Shown: piece by piece, positions 24,421-39,200 of the stretch | Layout of the letters: every line of letters begins with the position of its first letter | How positions within the stretch are numbered: the first letter of the stretch is position 1 | DNA from: Manduca sexta | Taxonomy: Eukaryota; Arthropoda; Insecta; Lepidoptera; Sphingidae | DNA length: 64,000 bases | NCBI RefSeq assembly: GCF_014839805.1 | Contig: NC_051119.1 | Coordinates: 5,201,245 to 5,265,244, forward strand | Direction: 5' to 3' | Program-made: the position numbers and the translations under genes | The notes under the pieces: generated by a model | Database searches by the model: none | Told to the model about the DNA's origin: nothing | Seen by the model: the letters and a program-made list of their open reading frames with translations, nothing else

Positions 24421-25196
24421 TTTTAGTTTTTAAGATCACCATCCTCATTTTCAAGAACAAAGTAATTAATTTCTTCCCGTTCGGGGCCTCAAACCGTGTA
24501 AGCCAAAAATTAACTTTGCAATGAAATGGTTTCTTACTGATTTTGTTTATCGTGTAGCATTTCCAGAAACTTCTTTGCTTGATTTTATTATCCCAGAGGG
24601 TTCATGTCGAGGCAAAATGACGTCATACTCACGTCATAATAAAACATATCATTTCATAAATAATTTTATTACAAATCTAGTATTTTGGGTCATCCATATA
24701 TTACGCGAGTATAATGAAAATATTCTTGTTTTGCATAAAATATAAAAATAGTTAGTCGACAATACGTTTAAAAGACGACAAGAGAAAAAATAATTTAACA
24801 GTACCCATATAAGGCAACAAATACATAAAAAAATACAGTCAAATTAAGACCTCCTCCTTTTTTGAAGTCGGTTAAAAATACATGTATTTGGTAAAATTTT
24901 TAAAATACTCATTGTACTAAAACAAAACGGTTTGCAATAAAAGAAACGTAAATTAATATAATAGTGACACATTTGTGTCGCTTTACCCTAATCGCATATT
25001 TAACTAAATTTAAAAAAATGTTTAATTTGACGTAAACATAAAAAAGAGATTTTTAATTCGACGCCTATTTTTTGTAGAACAATTCATATTTAAAGAAGCT
25101 AAACATTACCAAATATAACGTAGTATATGGATTTCTAAAATACTGTCACGTTAAAAATGCATTTAAGCGTAAAGCTTTTAGTAGTAGTCTATTGAT

Positions 25197-25683
25197 CCGC
25201 CCTGTGGACTGGGGGCGTTTGGAGAATTCCACCACGGTATCTCCTGCCTGTCGTAAGAGGCGACTAATAGGGGCCATCGGGAGGTCGCCGGCGGGCAGCA
25301 GGGGGCTGTCCGCCGCTGGTAGACGCCGAGGGCGTCCTTCGGTGCGCGGGGGCTTCTGAGCCCCCCCCCATAGGAGACGGGCCGCAAGGCGGCACCGCGC
25401 AGGGGCGGCTGCGGACGAAGACTTAGACAACTCCGTCAGAGGAAGCCCGCAGCCGTTCCTAATGCGCCGAAGAGGGCCACCGCGGAGTTTTAGCTGGTAG
25501 GCCGTGCGTAGGTTAGTTGTACATAGGGACTCGGCCCTGCGGTCGCCCGAAGGTCGTCATCAAATCCGGGCGGCTCAACGCCGGGCCGTAAGGCACGGTT
25601 ACCCCAGCATAGCCGCTCAGTCACCCCCCACGAAGGCTGGGCGGTAGTAATAAGGGACTTTCTCCGCGAAATCAAAAAAAAAA
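25197..25683 (+). mobile_element. GC-rich retroposed element with A-rich tail and 14-bp target duplication
   Basis: 487 bp, far more GC-rich than its surroundings. It starts ccgccctgtggactggggg, contains cctgtcgtaagaggcgacta and ends ctccgcgaaatc plus A-run. Direct repeat agtagtctattgat at 25183-25196 and 25684-25697. Likely the 3' part of a non-LTR element; similar 3' ends occur at 53740-53825 and 59070-59115. The minus-strand ORFs here are GC artefacts. Confidence 0.82.
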
Positions 25684-26092
25684 AGTAGTCTATTGATACT
25701 TAGTACATTAGTAGCTGTTAGACGCTCCAATAAGTTAAATTAAGGCCCTCTTCCGAGCAAACGGCCTTGAATATTTGTTCCTTACATTTAAGGCGCATGA
25801 ATTACGAAGATGCAAATAATTACCAATAATTTCTTTGAAAACTAATTTCAGTTCTCTGAAAAATTTAGACTACCTACATATTCCTTATTAAATTTTCTAT
25901 CTAATATTATTGGTTGCAAATTAAAATAATGTGTACTTTAGGAGATGGGCGGAATCAACAATGCAGAATCAATTATTTCCTTGTTAGGCTATACTGCGGC
26001 TATAGATAGAATAGCGTGACTATGTTCAGTACGATTAAATAATAACTGTTCCTAACTTCAGGCCGTTAACAAAACTTTGTCATATAAATCAC

Positions 26093-26505
26093 ATTAAAAT
26101 AAAACTATTTTACGGATTTTACAGCGGTTTTTATATTATAACATTCTCCCGACGTTTCGAAGACTGCAGCCTTCGTGACCACGGACTGAGGTGTTGTTCA
26201 TCCGCAAAGTCAAAATAACAACATCTACCTACATTTTACAATTATACAATTTTAGTTGTTGGTGGTCCGATCTACGCAGAATGAGCTCACAGTGTCTTGA
26301 AGTCTGGCAGCCGGTCTTTTGGGTTCCATTATTTATTTTATTTTATTATTTATTTTATTTATTTACTATACAGTCATTTACTAAATTAAAATACATACTA
26401 TGTATACAAAAAGATAATATATAATTATAATCTAAATACCGTGATAAAATCCGCAAGATTATTATAATAATGTCTAACATTCGCGTAAATATAAGAAAGC
26501 ATTAT
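26093..26505. repeat. MITE family M1, longest copy
   Basis: aaaactattttacggatttt, ctcccgacgtttcgaagact, ggtggtccgatctacgcaga and cttgaagtctggcagccgg, then after a TTTATTTA-rich stretch ccgtgataaaatccgcaag and aacattcgcgtaaatataag. Confidence 0.75.
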
Positions 26506-27238
26506 ATAAATCACAGTTAAATTGTGTTATTTTAATAAAAAATACATGAGTTTAAAGTATATTTAGTTAAAATAAGTCGCAAAAAATGCGTACGTGTAAA
26601 CAACCTTATGTCCTTGATAATAAAACCGTAGTTTCGATGTACCATTTTGTCTAGTAATAGGGGGTGAATAACTTAAGGAGCTGCTCCATACGGCGGTAGA
26701 AAACCACGATAACTTAGGTACTCATTCAGAAGAGCTCTGACATACGAGAGACCTTCTGGTATTTTAATTAATCTCAATATAAGTTTAGTATATTTTCGCC
26801 CCTTAAATTCTTTTTATTCTATATTACAAAAAAAGAAAAAGAAATTACATTATTAAAAACAAAGGACTTTTGTACGCGATAAAAATATTAATTTATACTT
26901 AAATTATTGGGGACCTTATATAGCTGGAGAGAATGAAATTTCAATTGACGACTAGCTTATCTTCGCGGCTTCGCTTGAAAGCGGTACAAACGCCCCTCTA
27001 TATATTTTACCCGAAAAAATCTTGCCTATGTCTTTCCTAGGGCCCCAAACTATCTTCATGTCAAACTTTATCCAAATCCGATAGATTTTGAGTTCATCGC
27101 GTTCAGCCAGACAAGACGGGAGATTTTTATAATAAGTAAGAACATCAAATTATAATTATAATTAGTTTCACCCCCTATTACTCGGGGTTAAGTGGATACA
27201 TCTCTACCTACCCTAAAATGTAAAATTATGATCACATA

Positions 27239-30200
27239 TTAACTATCATTGCTCATTTGAACTCCTTTACCAGTCCACTGTTCATCTAACTTGACATCAC
27301 ACTCCAAGTCCCTCAGCGCCGACTTGATGTCGAACCCGAAGTCTTGCCCGAACTTCTCGTACGATTGGTTGAGTATAGCTTCGATTCCCAATTCGTGAAA
27401 CTTCGGGTTTTGTTCGCGACAACGCGCCACCATGTTCCTTATCGCCCAGCAGCCGTTTTTCTGTAAATATTTATATATTGAATTCTTTGGCATTGTCAAT
27501 ATTCTTAAATTATGGTGAAACGAGCAAACAGTTCACTACAATATTTTTTTTTTACATTCCTATTAATATTATAAATGCAAAAGTTTGTGAGGATGGATTT
27601 ATGTTTGTTCCTCTGCCAAGAAAAAACTAATGAACGGATTTGGATGAAACTTTACAGTGATATTGGTTATACATCAGAGTAACACATAGGCTACAATTTA
27701 TAATGATTTTGTGTAATTTGGTCATAATATAACGATACATATCAAGTAAGTCGGAAAAAAAATTATCCCGGAATAGTCCTTCACGCGGGCGAAGCCGCGA
27801 GCAAAAGTTAGTCCTCTATAATATAGAGTCTATATAGTAGCAATATGCAGAAACTTGATGCGTGCCTATCACTCAACTTGAGAGTAGTGATGTAATTAAT
27901 AGTTAAAAATAATTGGTCACATCACTAGTTAAAAGTAAAAAGAAAAACACGATAAATAAAAAGTTAGAAATATAACTGTTAAGGAATTATAATATAAAAA
28001 GAGTAAATATATTTTTCATGTTATTTTAAATGACTTTACAAAAAAAGAGGAGGTTATCAATTTGAAATGTTTTTTTTACGATGATTTTATTTCACTATTA
28101 ACCTATATTGTTTATGGGCGGTCGTATCGCTTACCATCAGGCCAACGGCAAGCTCATCTCTACATTCAAAGTAATAAAAAAAAAGTGAAAAATGTGGTCT
28201 CATTTAGCAACGTAATGTCTAAATGACCCTGTATAAATGACGATGGTGATTTTATTATTTGGCCTATGTCCCCCACTTACCTGCACGGCCGCGTTATCAG
28301 GATGCACTTTCATGCAGTCGGCGATGACTTCAGGCGCGCCGCAGTCGAAGAACAGTCGGCTGTGCGTCGGCTCGCGGAGCGTCAGCGCCGCTATACACTT
28401 CAGGGTTAATGCTGTTGCTGTTGCGTTGCTCTGGATAGAAAAAAAAACATATATCAAATATCCATAACGGGGTGAATCGGGATCGAGGATTATTGTTTAA
28501 TTTTTTTTTTATTTATATAATTGTAAAATGTGGGTAGATATTGTACCGTTGACTTTTCGGATGATCAACACTTCAGTCCCCCCGTGACCATAAAGGCTCC
28601 AAAGTCTTTGAAATGACACAAAACAAAAAATGACTAAATAGTATTAATTCTCTATATAATAATTAAAAAAGTATCAAAATTTGTATTAAAATCGATATCA
28701 ATTTTAATTCGATACCTCTACGCGACAGACAGGCGGCAACAAAGGGATCCTATAAGGGTTCCTTTCGAGTGATGGAACCCTAAAAAGTGTTAAGCGATCA
28801 CATGAGGCGATGCAAAAAAAGATCCTACGCGAATTCGCTTACACAAGTTATAAATCATGACTTACCGAATGTCTGGCCAATATGGACACCATAACAGGCG
28901 CTATACCACTTTTGACTAGATCTCTTTTCACATCATCGTTGCCTGCTAAAGCTGTTATTCTGAAAAAAAAAAAAGATATTCTTTTTACTTCCTCCTTATA
29001 AATAAAGAAACGATAGCCTATTTATGTCGAAAAAACTGTCGAGACGAATATCCGCAGGTTCAAAACCCAATGGCATGCACCTATGACATGAAGTCATGTG
29101 TGTGTTTTTTTAACCGACTTCAAAAAAAGGAGGAGGTTATCAATTCGGTGTGAATTTTTTTTTATGTTTGTTACTTCAGAACTCGCTCATTTATGGACCA
29201 ATTTTGAATTTTTTTTTATTCGAAAGAATATACCTCTAGATTGGTTCCATAGTTTTTATTTCTACTTTAGTAATTTGGTTTTAAAACTAAAAAAAATTTA
29301 ATAATTATGTCGTCCAAGTGAACGAGATCGCGAATTTTGCTTTCTTGTGACATTTTGTGGATTATCGCTTGCTGTAACGGTGAAAGAAAACATAGTGAGT
29401 ATATCTGCATATTTAAGAACTTCTCCATAAGGCCTGTGAAGTCTACCAACCCGCACTAGGCCAACGTGGTGGCCTAAGGCTTAAACCCTCTCAGTAGTAC
29501 AGGGAAGCCCGTGCCTTGTAATGGGACAGTATATAATACAGGGCTGGTATTATTCATTATATAAAAGAGAAAGTTTGTAAAGAAGATAAAAAGTTTTGTT
29601 ACAATTAGTGCAGAAACTGTTTAATCTATTCCTGGATTACTTTATAGACTCTTATTCATACAAGAAAAGTACAATGTATTTTTTTGTATAGGTGAGTCAT
29701 CAAGTAATAATGTATAATAACGATGCAATAAATTCGATCTCTGTTGCCACAACAACTAACATTCCATAGTAACAGTTAAATCATTACTCGCTCGAAGAGA
29801 CAATACGTCTTCTTACAAATAGGGCTTCATTTTGTACTTCACTGCTTTAGGACAAGTTTAACAAACTATATCATATATCAGGCTTTAAACAGGCCGGCAT
29901 TGTTATCATCATCATCAGCCCGTTGCAGTCCACTGCTGGACATAGGCCTCTCCCAAGGTAGGCCACAGAGCCCCGTCTACTGCTTTATGCATACAGTCAC
30001 TGCCGGCCCTCTTCTGTAAGTTGTCCCGCCATCTGGCTTGAGGGCGTCCCGTGCTACGGCATTGTGTTTAAGGGATAAACATCACTCAATCGATACTCTA
30101 GAACCACACTTACCAAGAGGTGCAGTGAGATCATTTTGCAGTGACCATATTAAAACTATGAGCTCAGCTGAAAGAGGCGACTTCTTATCCTACGGCGACA

Positions 30201-33200
30201 AGAGCCATGGACTATCAACGCTAATAAATTGGCACGACCACAACCAGCGAGTGTTGAAAGGCGACATAATAAAAACGACTGACAACAACACTTCCATTAC
30301 AAAGAACTGCATTATCAAGGTGAACCAAACATCGTGCAACGACTTCAGCGATAGTACGGATCAACTAAAGCATCGTACGCGACACATTAACTATTGGAAG
30401 TCCGAGTTAGAAAGAGCCATAGCGGATATCGACGCAGAGATCAACATTTTGGAAAACCAAAGACAACAAGTCAAGAACGCAATGGATACCTTGAAAATAC
30501 CTGAATATATAACTGAAGAATGTTTGGATTTACGAAGGAATAGAATGCAAAGTGATTTAGTATACGATGTGCCACAAGAGGAATTGTTCACTGAATCAGC
30601 TGTTATACAAAATGTTAAACGACTTCATACAGATATGTTGAGAGACATAGAACACCAAATGAAAGTGAACGTTGCAGCGAAACATTCTCTTGAAAGAGAT
30701 TGGAGCGATAAATACCTCGCTTTTAAATACGAAAGTGCTAATACTGATTTAGAGACGAAATCTCAACATGTTAAAGATTCTGCAGGTGCTACTAGACTAT
30801 CGGAAGGTCAATCGAATGTTGAAACGTGGGAACATTATTCCATTAGTGCTCTAGACCAATTCAAAAAAGCTTTTGAGAACTCCAAGAACCTTAGAGCTAA
30901 AGTCGACGCAATACTCATAAACACAGCAAGAGATCTCCGCTCCCAAGATATCAAAGTAAACAAAGCACTCAGCGAAAGAATAGCGAGAACTGAACAAGTT
31001 AAAACTGAACTAGAAAATCAGTTATTACTGACGCTACAGAAGATAGTAGAGACGGAGAATATTCTAGAAACATTGCATGAAGAAATGATGAAGGTATCCC
31101 AGAGGATACAAGTCGCTCAGACGAGGCTCAACACGAAGAACTGGAGGCCAAACGTGGAGAACTGCAGAGAAGGATCTCTGATAAGCCTCATCGAAGAGGT
31201 GAGAGATTTGAATCAGTGCATGAGTCTTTTGCAGAAACGGTCTTTGGAGACGGAGAAGTTGAGAGCGGAACTTATCCACGAGAGATCTCTATTGGAGAAT
31301 GAAATCATGGTGAAGAATAAAACTCTGCATATCGACAACCAGAGATGTTTATATCTGAGATCATTTTTCCAATCGGCGGAGAAATTGTGTGGTTTCTAAA
31401 AGTAATCTTTATTACATAACCTTTTAGAATTCTAGTAGTTTTGCACAAATGTAGTTTTTAAAACAATAAATGATTTTTCACCTATATTGTATTTACTTAG
31501 ACTGCCTCGGTGGCGTAGTTGTATTGCATGTCCGGTACAATAGCGCTCTGAGGTCCTGGGTTCGAATCCCGGGTCGGGCAAAGTGATATTTGGGTTTTTC
31601 TGCTCAGTATCAGCCCGGAGTCTGGAATTTGTGCCCGATATGGCGATAGGCTCGCCCCCTATCACATCATGGGACGGAACATACTTGGCGAAAAGTGGGT
31701 GACCTAGTTGCGCCTCTGCATACCCTTTCGGGGATAAATGCGTGATGTTATGTATGTATATATGTATTGTATTTACTTTATGCGTCAAATGTAGGATGCA
31801 GACAATATAGTTCAGATTACTACACATTTAGTACTGAATCAACATAATGTAAACTTTAATAATATGTAGTAGGGCCTTTTATTCCTTAACAAAATATCAA
31901 GGCTCAGTATGACGAGTGCAGTATTTGTATTCTAGGTGGTGATACAAATCGATATAATAATATGTACTAGGTCCTAGATTCAGCGTACCGAACATTCACA
32001 GTGTTCAACTGATTTGAACTGATATCTATTCAAACTGACTTTAATATGGTCAAAATTGTCAGCTTGTGGTTGTCTACGGAGTGGCGCTCATGATATAAGA
32101 ACTCGAGTCTAAGTGTAAAACTGGATTTGAATAAATAAAAAATATTAGTCAAATAAGTAACATTATTTGTAGTTCAAGTGAATAAATAGATTATAGCAGT
32201 GACGTTATGGTTGACATTTTAGTTCAGATTTTGAACAAATAGTTTATATCGACGCTTATAAGGCAATATTATCTAAGCGACAATCAGTAAATTTTTGAGT
32301 AGATTGATTTAAAGTTTTGATTTTAATATAAAAGCTCATAACAATTCAATTATTGTTCAATTAACAATTCAATTATTCCTAATGTTATTAAAATTGTCCT
32401 ACACCTACAAAACCTAGATTAAATGACGCCGAAACATATAGCGATTCTAAATATTTATAGACTACATTTTCGGTATATTTGTCGCATAGATAGGATTGCC
32501 TTTGAAGCGTCGATATGGACGTTCGTGTCTATAGAATATACGTCAATGGTGATAGCATGTTCATGATCAGTCATAACGCTTACCATCAGGCGAGCATCTT
32601 CGTCGTCTATTGATATACAGGGTCATTTTGACATTGCGTTACTAAATGAAACCCCATACTCGTCTCCGCCTTTGCTGACATTGTACCAAAAATCATCCAT
32701 TAATTACGAATATTTAAACCAAAAATCTTGGTTTTAGTTTTCTGATTTTTTGATCATTTTGTAGCTTAATGGAAATGTAGCATGTGCGTGGGTGTATTTA
32801 TGACTAAAAGTATGATGTTGCCGCTGCGACGAATTATCTTAGAGTAATAATAGTGGCCTTAGGGCGCGTAAAATTAAAATTACTTTTTATTAATATTTAT
32901 TTTGTTTGAAACTTACTCTTTTTTATTTTACATCTAGGGCTCAAGTAACTTATTGTAAAGTGTTATTTCCAAGTAGATAAGTATGTGGTTTAATTTAGTA
33001 ACGCGATGTCAAAATGACCCTTATAAAAATTAATGGAAACTTACAATTTATTAGCTTGCTGTACAACAGCAACATTTTCATAATTATCAGCTAGCACTGT
33101 AAACAGTACGTCGGATCCAGCATCGGCGACCATTTTGCACAACTCGTGACGTACCAACAAGGCGGCCATTGTTAGCATCAGCTCTGAAGCTAGCGGCGGT

Positions 33201-36200
33201 TGTGTGTTCTCTACGGAGGGAATAGAGTTGCTTATCGGTTGGCGAAGTTTTAGATGGGTAATTTTAATTCAGTACTTATGGCACAGAAAATACGGATTAC
33301 AATCATTGAAAATAATTTAGTTAATTGCTGTCTATGATTGCTTCGGTGGCGTAGTTGTATCACGGTACGACTGCAGTGCTAAGGTCTGGGAATCGATCTC
33401 CGGGTTGAGCAGTGATATTAAATTTTTCTAGCCAGTATCAGCCCGGAGTCTGGAATTGGTGCCCGATATGGACATAGTCCCCTATCAGATTATGAAACGA
33501 AATACGCACAGCAGAAATTGGGTGCACCAGTTCCGCCTCTGCCTACCCCTTTGGGGATTAAAGGTGTGAATATGTCTGTTTATTGTTACTGATCATAATA
33601 AGTACACTTTATGCTAACAAAAGTTCTCTTTTTGTTTATTGGCAGTCACCAAGGGTTAATTAGAATGATTGGGGTTCAATACTTGTGTTAAAAGCTATTT
33701 TGGAGCGGAAGCCCACATTGCCATTCTTATGATGGAAGTCGTTTAAAACAGGACATAATCAGTTTACCTTTTAATAAATTCGTGAGTGGTACCAAAAGGT
33801 GGGCACCCAATTCCTTCGCATGGTCATGCGCTTTGCCAAATTCAACTCTAATGTCATCATCTAATGTCAATTTCCTAATGACTTCAAGGGTTGCACTCAG
33901 CAACTGAAAAATATTAAAGTCTTTATTGCCATCGAAAAACTTAAATTGATCGCAGTATTCATCGATATCTAATTCATCATGCCTTTTATGTGCAGGAAGA
34001 AATGGGTAAAATCAAGGAAGAAGAAATGACAAAGGTAGGTAGTTTAGAATACAACCTGTCAGTTCACTAAATGATTTCAATTGAATTTATCTAAAATGTA
34101 TACCAAATTATGCGTTTTATCTACGAATTTATTAACTAAATATATAATAAAATATCAATGAGCAAAAATACGAATTAAACTTCTAATACAAATTAAATCA
34201 TCACTATTTCAAAAATGTCATTTTGTGGACTGCGCATCTACGTCCAATTTATAAATAATCAAACTCAAATGCATTATAGCTGGTTTCGATGAACACCTAC
34301 AATCTACTTATAAAATATTGAGTAAAAAAAATATTTTGGATAAATTTTATAAAAATTCATTTCAATTTATTGCAATTGTCGCTTTGGTGTCACATTGTTA
34401 GGTACATAATCAGAGACCCTGTAGAGTAACATAGAGTGGGAGAAACTTTTTCTTAATAAAATATAATATTTAGATTTATTGAAATGTTAAAGTATGTACA
34501 GAATGTATAAGGGTATTTATTTAAATGTTAAAATTCATTTTCAATGAAATAATATAATAGTCTCATACCTTCACATTGCCAGTAACCTTTAGCATACACT
34601 TGAGGTTATCAGAAATACTTTTCGCAAACAACTTCTGTCGGTTCATCTCATGTTTTATACAACAGTTTGTGGTCCATTTGAGAGTTGACGTTAATATCTC
34701 TTCATCTTCTACATTATCAAGCATACTGAAAAAAAGTTTAAGCTTCTATTATCAAGGGTTTGTGCAAGATTCTTTATTCACTATTTAAATATTTTACCAG
34801 TGAGCCGATTGGATACTAATGTGTATAATGATGACTTATGTTTACACGAATGTTAGACATTAAAGTTAAATTATTTTTCGTATTTTATAGCGGTTTTCAT
34901 ATTATAATTAATGCAACCCAAAAGACCGACTGCCAGACTTCAAGACACTGGGAGCTCATTCTGCATAGATCGGACCACCAAGCAAAACATTTAAAAAATG
35001 TATTATTATAAAAATAAAGGTAGAATTTGTAACTTTACGGATGACCAACACCTCAGTCCCCCCCGTGACCACGAAGACTATAAAATCCGAAAAATAGTTT
35101 AATTTTAATACTTATGTGTAAATAATTCAGACTATCAATCTATTATACAGTAGAATCCGGTTATAACGAATAACAGCTGTTTTCAATAAACAATCCCAAT
35201 CTCAATCTTCAATCCTATTTCGAGAATAAACCAATCAAAATAACTTATTTATAACTATGTATAAAATACTTTGTTCTGATTGGTTCCTTTTCGCGATAGA
35301 CCGAAAAAAGCGATCGAGATCGTTTATTGAAAATGGAGGTAAACAGCAATAATACAATAAGACATATTGTGTTTTCAGTGATATGTGGTAATTAATTCTT
35401 TATATTTCTCATTTACTTTTAAACTATTGCGGGTGACTACCAAAAGGTGACATTACAGAACTTATGATAAATAAATATCTTGGTTAAGTTTCTCGTATAA
35501 GCGCTTTCAATTTAATTCTAATTGAAAAAAAATAGCACCATAAAATAAAAAAAAATCTGCAATAAATGAAACAATTTATTATTAAACACTTACTTCTTTA
35601 TCAAATCAATCCCCTTATGATCAAGGAGGTCTGGCTGCATGTCCATTAATGCTATCAGGCAGTCCAATACCTTCAATATCAGTCGCCTGTCATGATCACT
35701 CAACTCTTGGAAGAATTTACTCTGTTTCGAGTCTAAGATTGTGATTAGTACTTTGTACGCGCCATCTTTACTTGCCCTGACTCGCCGAGCTATGTCTTTA
35801 GCGCATTCAGACTGAAAAAAATAATATGTCACTATTCATTTTATTTTTATGGTCTATATTTTTAATTACTATGACTGTATTTTTTTTATACTTAGATAAC
35901 TAACTGCAAGTAAAGAAATGTCTTAGTAAGACCATTTTTTTTAAATATTGTGTGATAATATTTTATTTCAAGAAGCTTTGTTTTTAAACTACATTTAAGA
36001 AAGATAAATATAAAATGTAATTATAGCTGCTTCACAGTATCTCTTTTATATTTTGCATAATTAATATTATATCTATAAAAAGGCTTTTTTTGTTAAAGAA
36101 TACTGGTTTAATTTTAATCTATAACAATTATTTCTATATTATGAAATTAATATCAACTCATAAATACCTTCAATGTATCAAATTCTTTCATCAGATCATT

Positions 36201-39200
36201 AAAATCGCGTTGTTTGTCATCCCAAATTTCTTTCAATTTCGCTACCGTTGTGGACACTAGATGGTCATCTCCAGAACTTAGTGCTAAGTCTTTTATTATA
36301 TTTGATAAGTCCACACCCTACAAAAAAATACAGCATGTGAACAATGGATCCAAGGAACATTTCTAGGTTTGTGAGAAGTGACAACTGCCCATAGCAGTAA
36401 TATCATCTAGAAATGTAGATTACAAAACATTCTGGGGCTATACAATTGTCACCCTGAGACAGTTGCAGTCTGGCCGCCTCAGAGGAAGGAGGAGGGGTAA
36501 CAGTTCAAATGCCCTGGGCCTCGAGCTTTCATGGAGGGCATTGTGTTGACTAACACAGCCACGATCCCATAGCATGAGATATTGAGTCAATTAATGGTTA
36601 CTAATTACCCTGCCTATGATCTTATTCCAGCAATACCTAATTGACATACATGCTACTTCAAAAGCTACTTCAACTTGAATCTCTCTGGTGCATTATACTT
36701 CTAGCAATAGAAACTTAAAGAGGCGGTAGACTAGATGGTCGTGGAACGGACTGCCGAGACAATTGTCCACAGGTTCAAATCCTAAGGGCACACACCTCTG
36801 ACTTTTCTAAAAATTATGTGTGTATTCTTTGTGAATTATCGTTTGCTTTAACAATGAAGGAAAACATCATGAGGAAACCTGCATACCTGAGAAATTCTCT
36901 ATAGGAATTTTCGAGGGTGTGTCGAGTCTACCAATCCGCACTAGGCCAGCGCGGTGGACTAAGGCCTAATCCCTCTCAGTGGTAGAGGAGGCCCGTGCCC
37001 AACAGTGGGTCAGTATATAATACAGGGCTGATATTATTATATTAATAGAAACAAAATGTTGATAGTTACCCAGATAGGATCATGAACCTACCATTAAATA
37101 TTAAAATACCCAATGAGGCAATCAATGAGATCAATTTGCATTGCAAATAATTTATGGACGTGATTGGACTATATTAAAGTATTATTCCATGATACAAATC
37201 GTGATATGACATCACCAGATGATATCAGACATTACTCATTAGATCAGCAATTAGCAATAGAAACAAAGTGACCCTACCGCACCTGATGGCAACTGGATTG
37301 GGGTCCAATAGAATGTAGACTGATGAGAGAAAGTTACATAGATACTTATCCTTTATATGGATACTAGCGACCCGCCCTGGCTTCGCACGGGTGCAATGCT
37401 GATACTAAATACACTACAGAAAAACTGTGAATGTTGTATATAAAAATATAGTGGCCCGCTCTGGCTTCGCACTGGTATAACATAACAAAATAACAGTATT
37501 TCTCCACTATTTAATGGATGTTATTATTATACATATAAACCTTCCTCTTGAATCACTCTATCTATTAAAACAAACCACATCAAAATCCATTGCGTAGTTT
37601 TAAAGATTTAAGCACACATAGGGACAGAGAAAGCGACTTTGTTTTATACTATGAAGTGAAGTAATCTTTGGAAATATTAATTATATTAATTATATTATAT
37701 AAATATTAATTATATTATATTAACGCTTAGAGAATATACAGAGAGTGTTTACACGACACCTGGCTTTTCTCACTCCTGGCTTTTCACATAGATCTCCATA
37801 TAATCTACGGTTGAATAAATTTAAAATGTTATCGCTCACTAATCGTCGTAAACTCCAGAACATGTGTCAGCTTCATAAGATTATAAACGGTAAAACTAAT
37901 TGTAACCATATACTCGAACGTTTCAGCCTTTCAGTTCCGCGAAATCACCCACGAACTCCAACTCGCAACATTCTTTATACTCCATTTTCTAAAACTAACT
38001 TGGGTCTTCAATCACCCTGTACTAGAATCTGCAACCAGTACAATCAGTTTTTAATAGATTGTAAGGAATTAGACGTGTTCCATGACTCTTACCCGATCTT
38101 TAAACGCAAGATTTACGAATCACTTTCATAACCCTCACAATTACATGGTTTATCTCATATTATTTTTTATTTTTTTGTCATAGAAGTTAAGTTTTTGTTT
38201 TTGTTTTTTTTATATTGTATCTGTAGTTTAAAAAATTGTTCATTATTATTAATATTATGTGTACCGTATTGAGGCCCCATAAAAATATGCTACTCGCTGA
38301 GTGCTGTGGCGAATGTTATGTACGCCGTACTTGTTGTACATATCAGCGACTATAATATTGTTTAAAACTAGTATAACTATGTGTAACTGTTATTATATGT
38401 ACAATGTGGCAGTGCTAATAAATAAATAAATAAATAAATCTACATAAAGACCACTGCCAAACATAGGCCTCCCCTAAAGGTTTCCACACAAACCTGTGGA
38501 AAGCGGCCTGCATCCAACGTGTTCCTGCAACCTTTATCAAGACGACTGTCTACCTTGCAGGTGGATGTCCAACATGGAAATATTGATCTGATTCTAAAAA
38601 TGTATCTTACTTCTTATCTTACTTATATTATAAATGTGAAGTGAAATGTTTGGATGTTTGTTAGAAGTAAATGAAGAAACAACAGCAGATTTTGCATGAA
38701 ATTTGGGACAGAGGTGAACAATGCCGTTGGTTATAACATAGACTATTTTTACTGATTACTAATTTGCTCCTATGAGATTAATGGAACTTTTTAGTCTGAT
38801 TTTATAAATGGATGGCACTGGCATCATATTGTGTTTTTGGAACTTTAAAACCATTTAAACCATATTTCTCTACACAGACATAAATACAACAATAGTAGCT
38901 GAAAAGGTATTTCCGCGAGCAAAGCCGCAATTATCACCTAGTTTACTAATAAAAATCTACATGATCTTTGAGTGATGCAGGCTGCCTTTTATCTTAGAAA
39001 TTAATTGAATCATAATTGAGAGTGAATGAGTTATAACACAAATAGTACAATGCAAATAAATAAGAGTTTTCTGTTACATTGACCTTTGCATTTTCTTTTT
39101 AATTTAGAATTTTAGACCATGACCAACGTGATTATTTCCTTACACAGAACTTAATAAAAAAAATCTTTTAACCAATTAGGATTAGAGACCAACTTAAAAC

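Larger units (their letters stand above)
24054..27238. other. Intergenic region between protease copy 2 and ARMC6
   Basis: Holds a SINE A relative, the GC-rich element 25197-25683 and an M1 MITE. Around 24850 is a reversed 'gaagtcggtt' repeat fragment. The 3' UTR of ARMC6 enters from the right; tttatt at 26813-26818 is a possible distant poly(A) signal for it. No coding exon seen. Confidence 0.7.

Noticed and set aside
25146..25675. Minus-strand frames in the GC-rich block
   Set aside because: Low-complexity Ala/Arg/Pro-rich translation from a retroposed GC-rich insert; no splice or start context.
30038..30157. Upstream in-frame extension of tektin (40 codons)
   Set aside because: The sequence is RTE and repeat D debris and unlike any tektin N-terminus; the ATG at 30158 is a better start.
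31432..31827. 131-codon minus-strand frame after tektin
   Set aside because: It is the reverse complement of the SINE A insertion (31499-31764).
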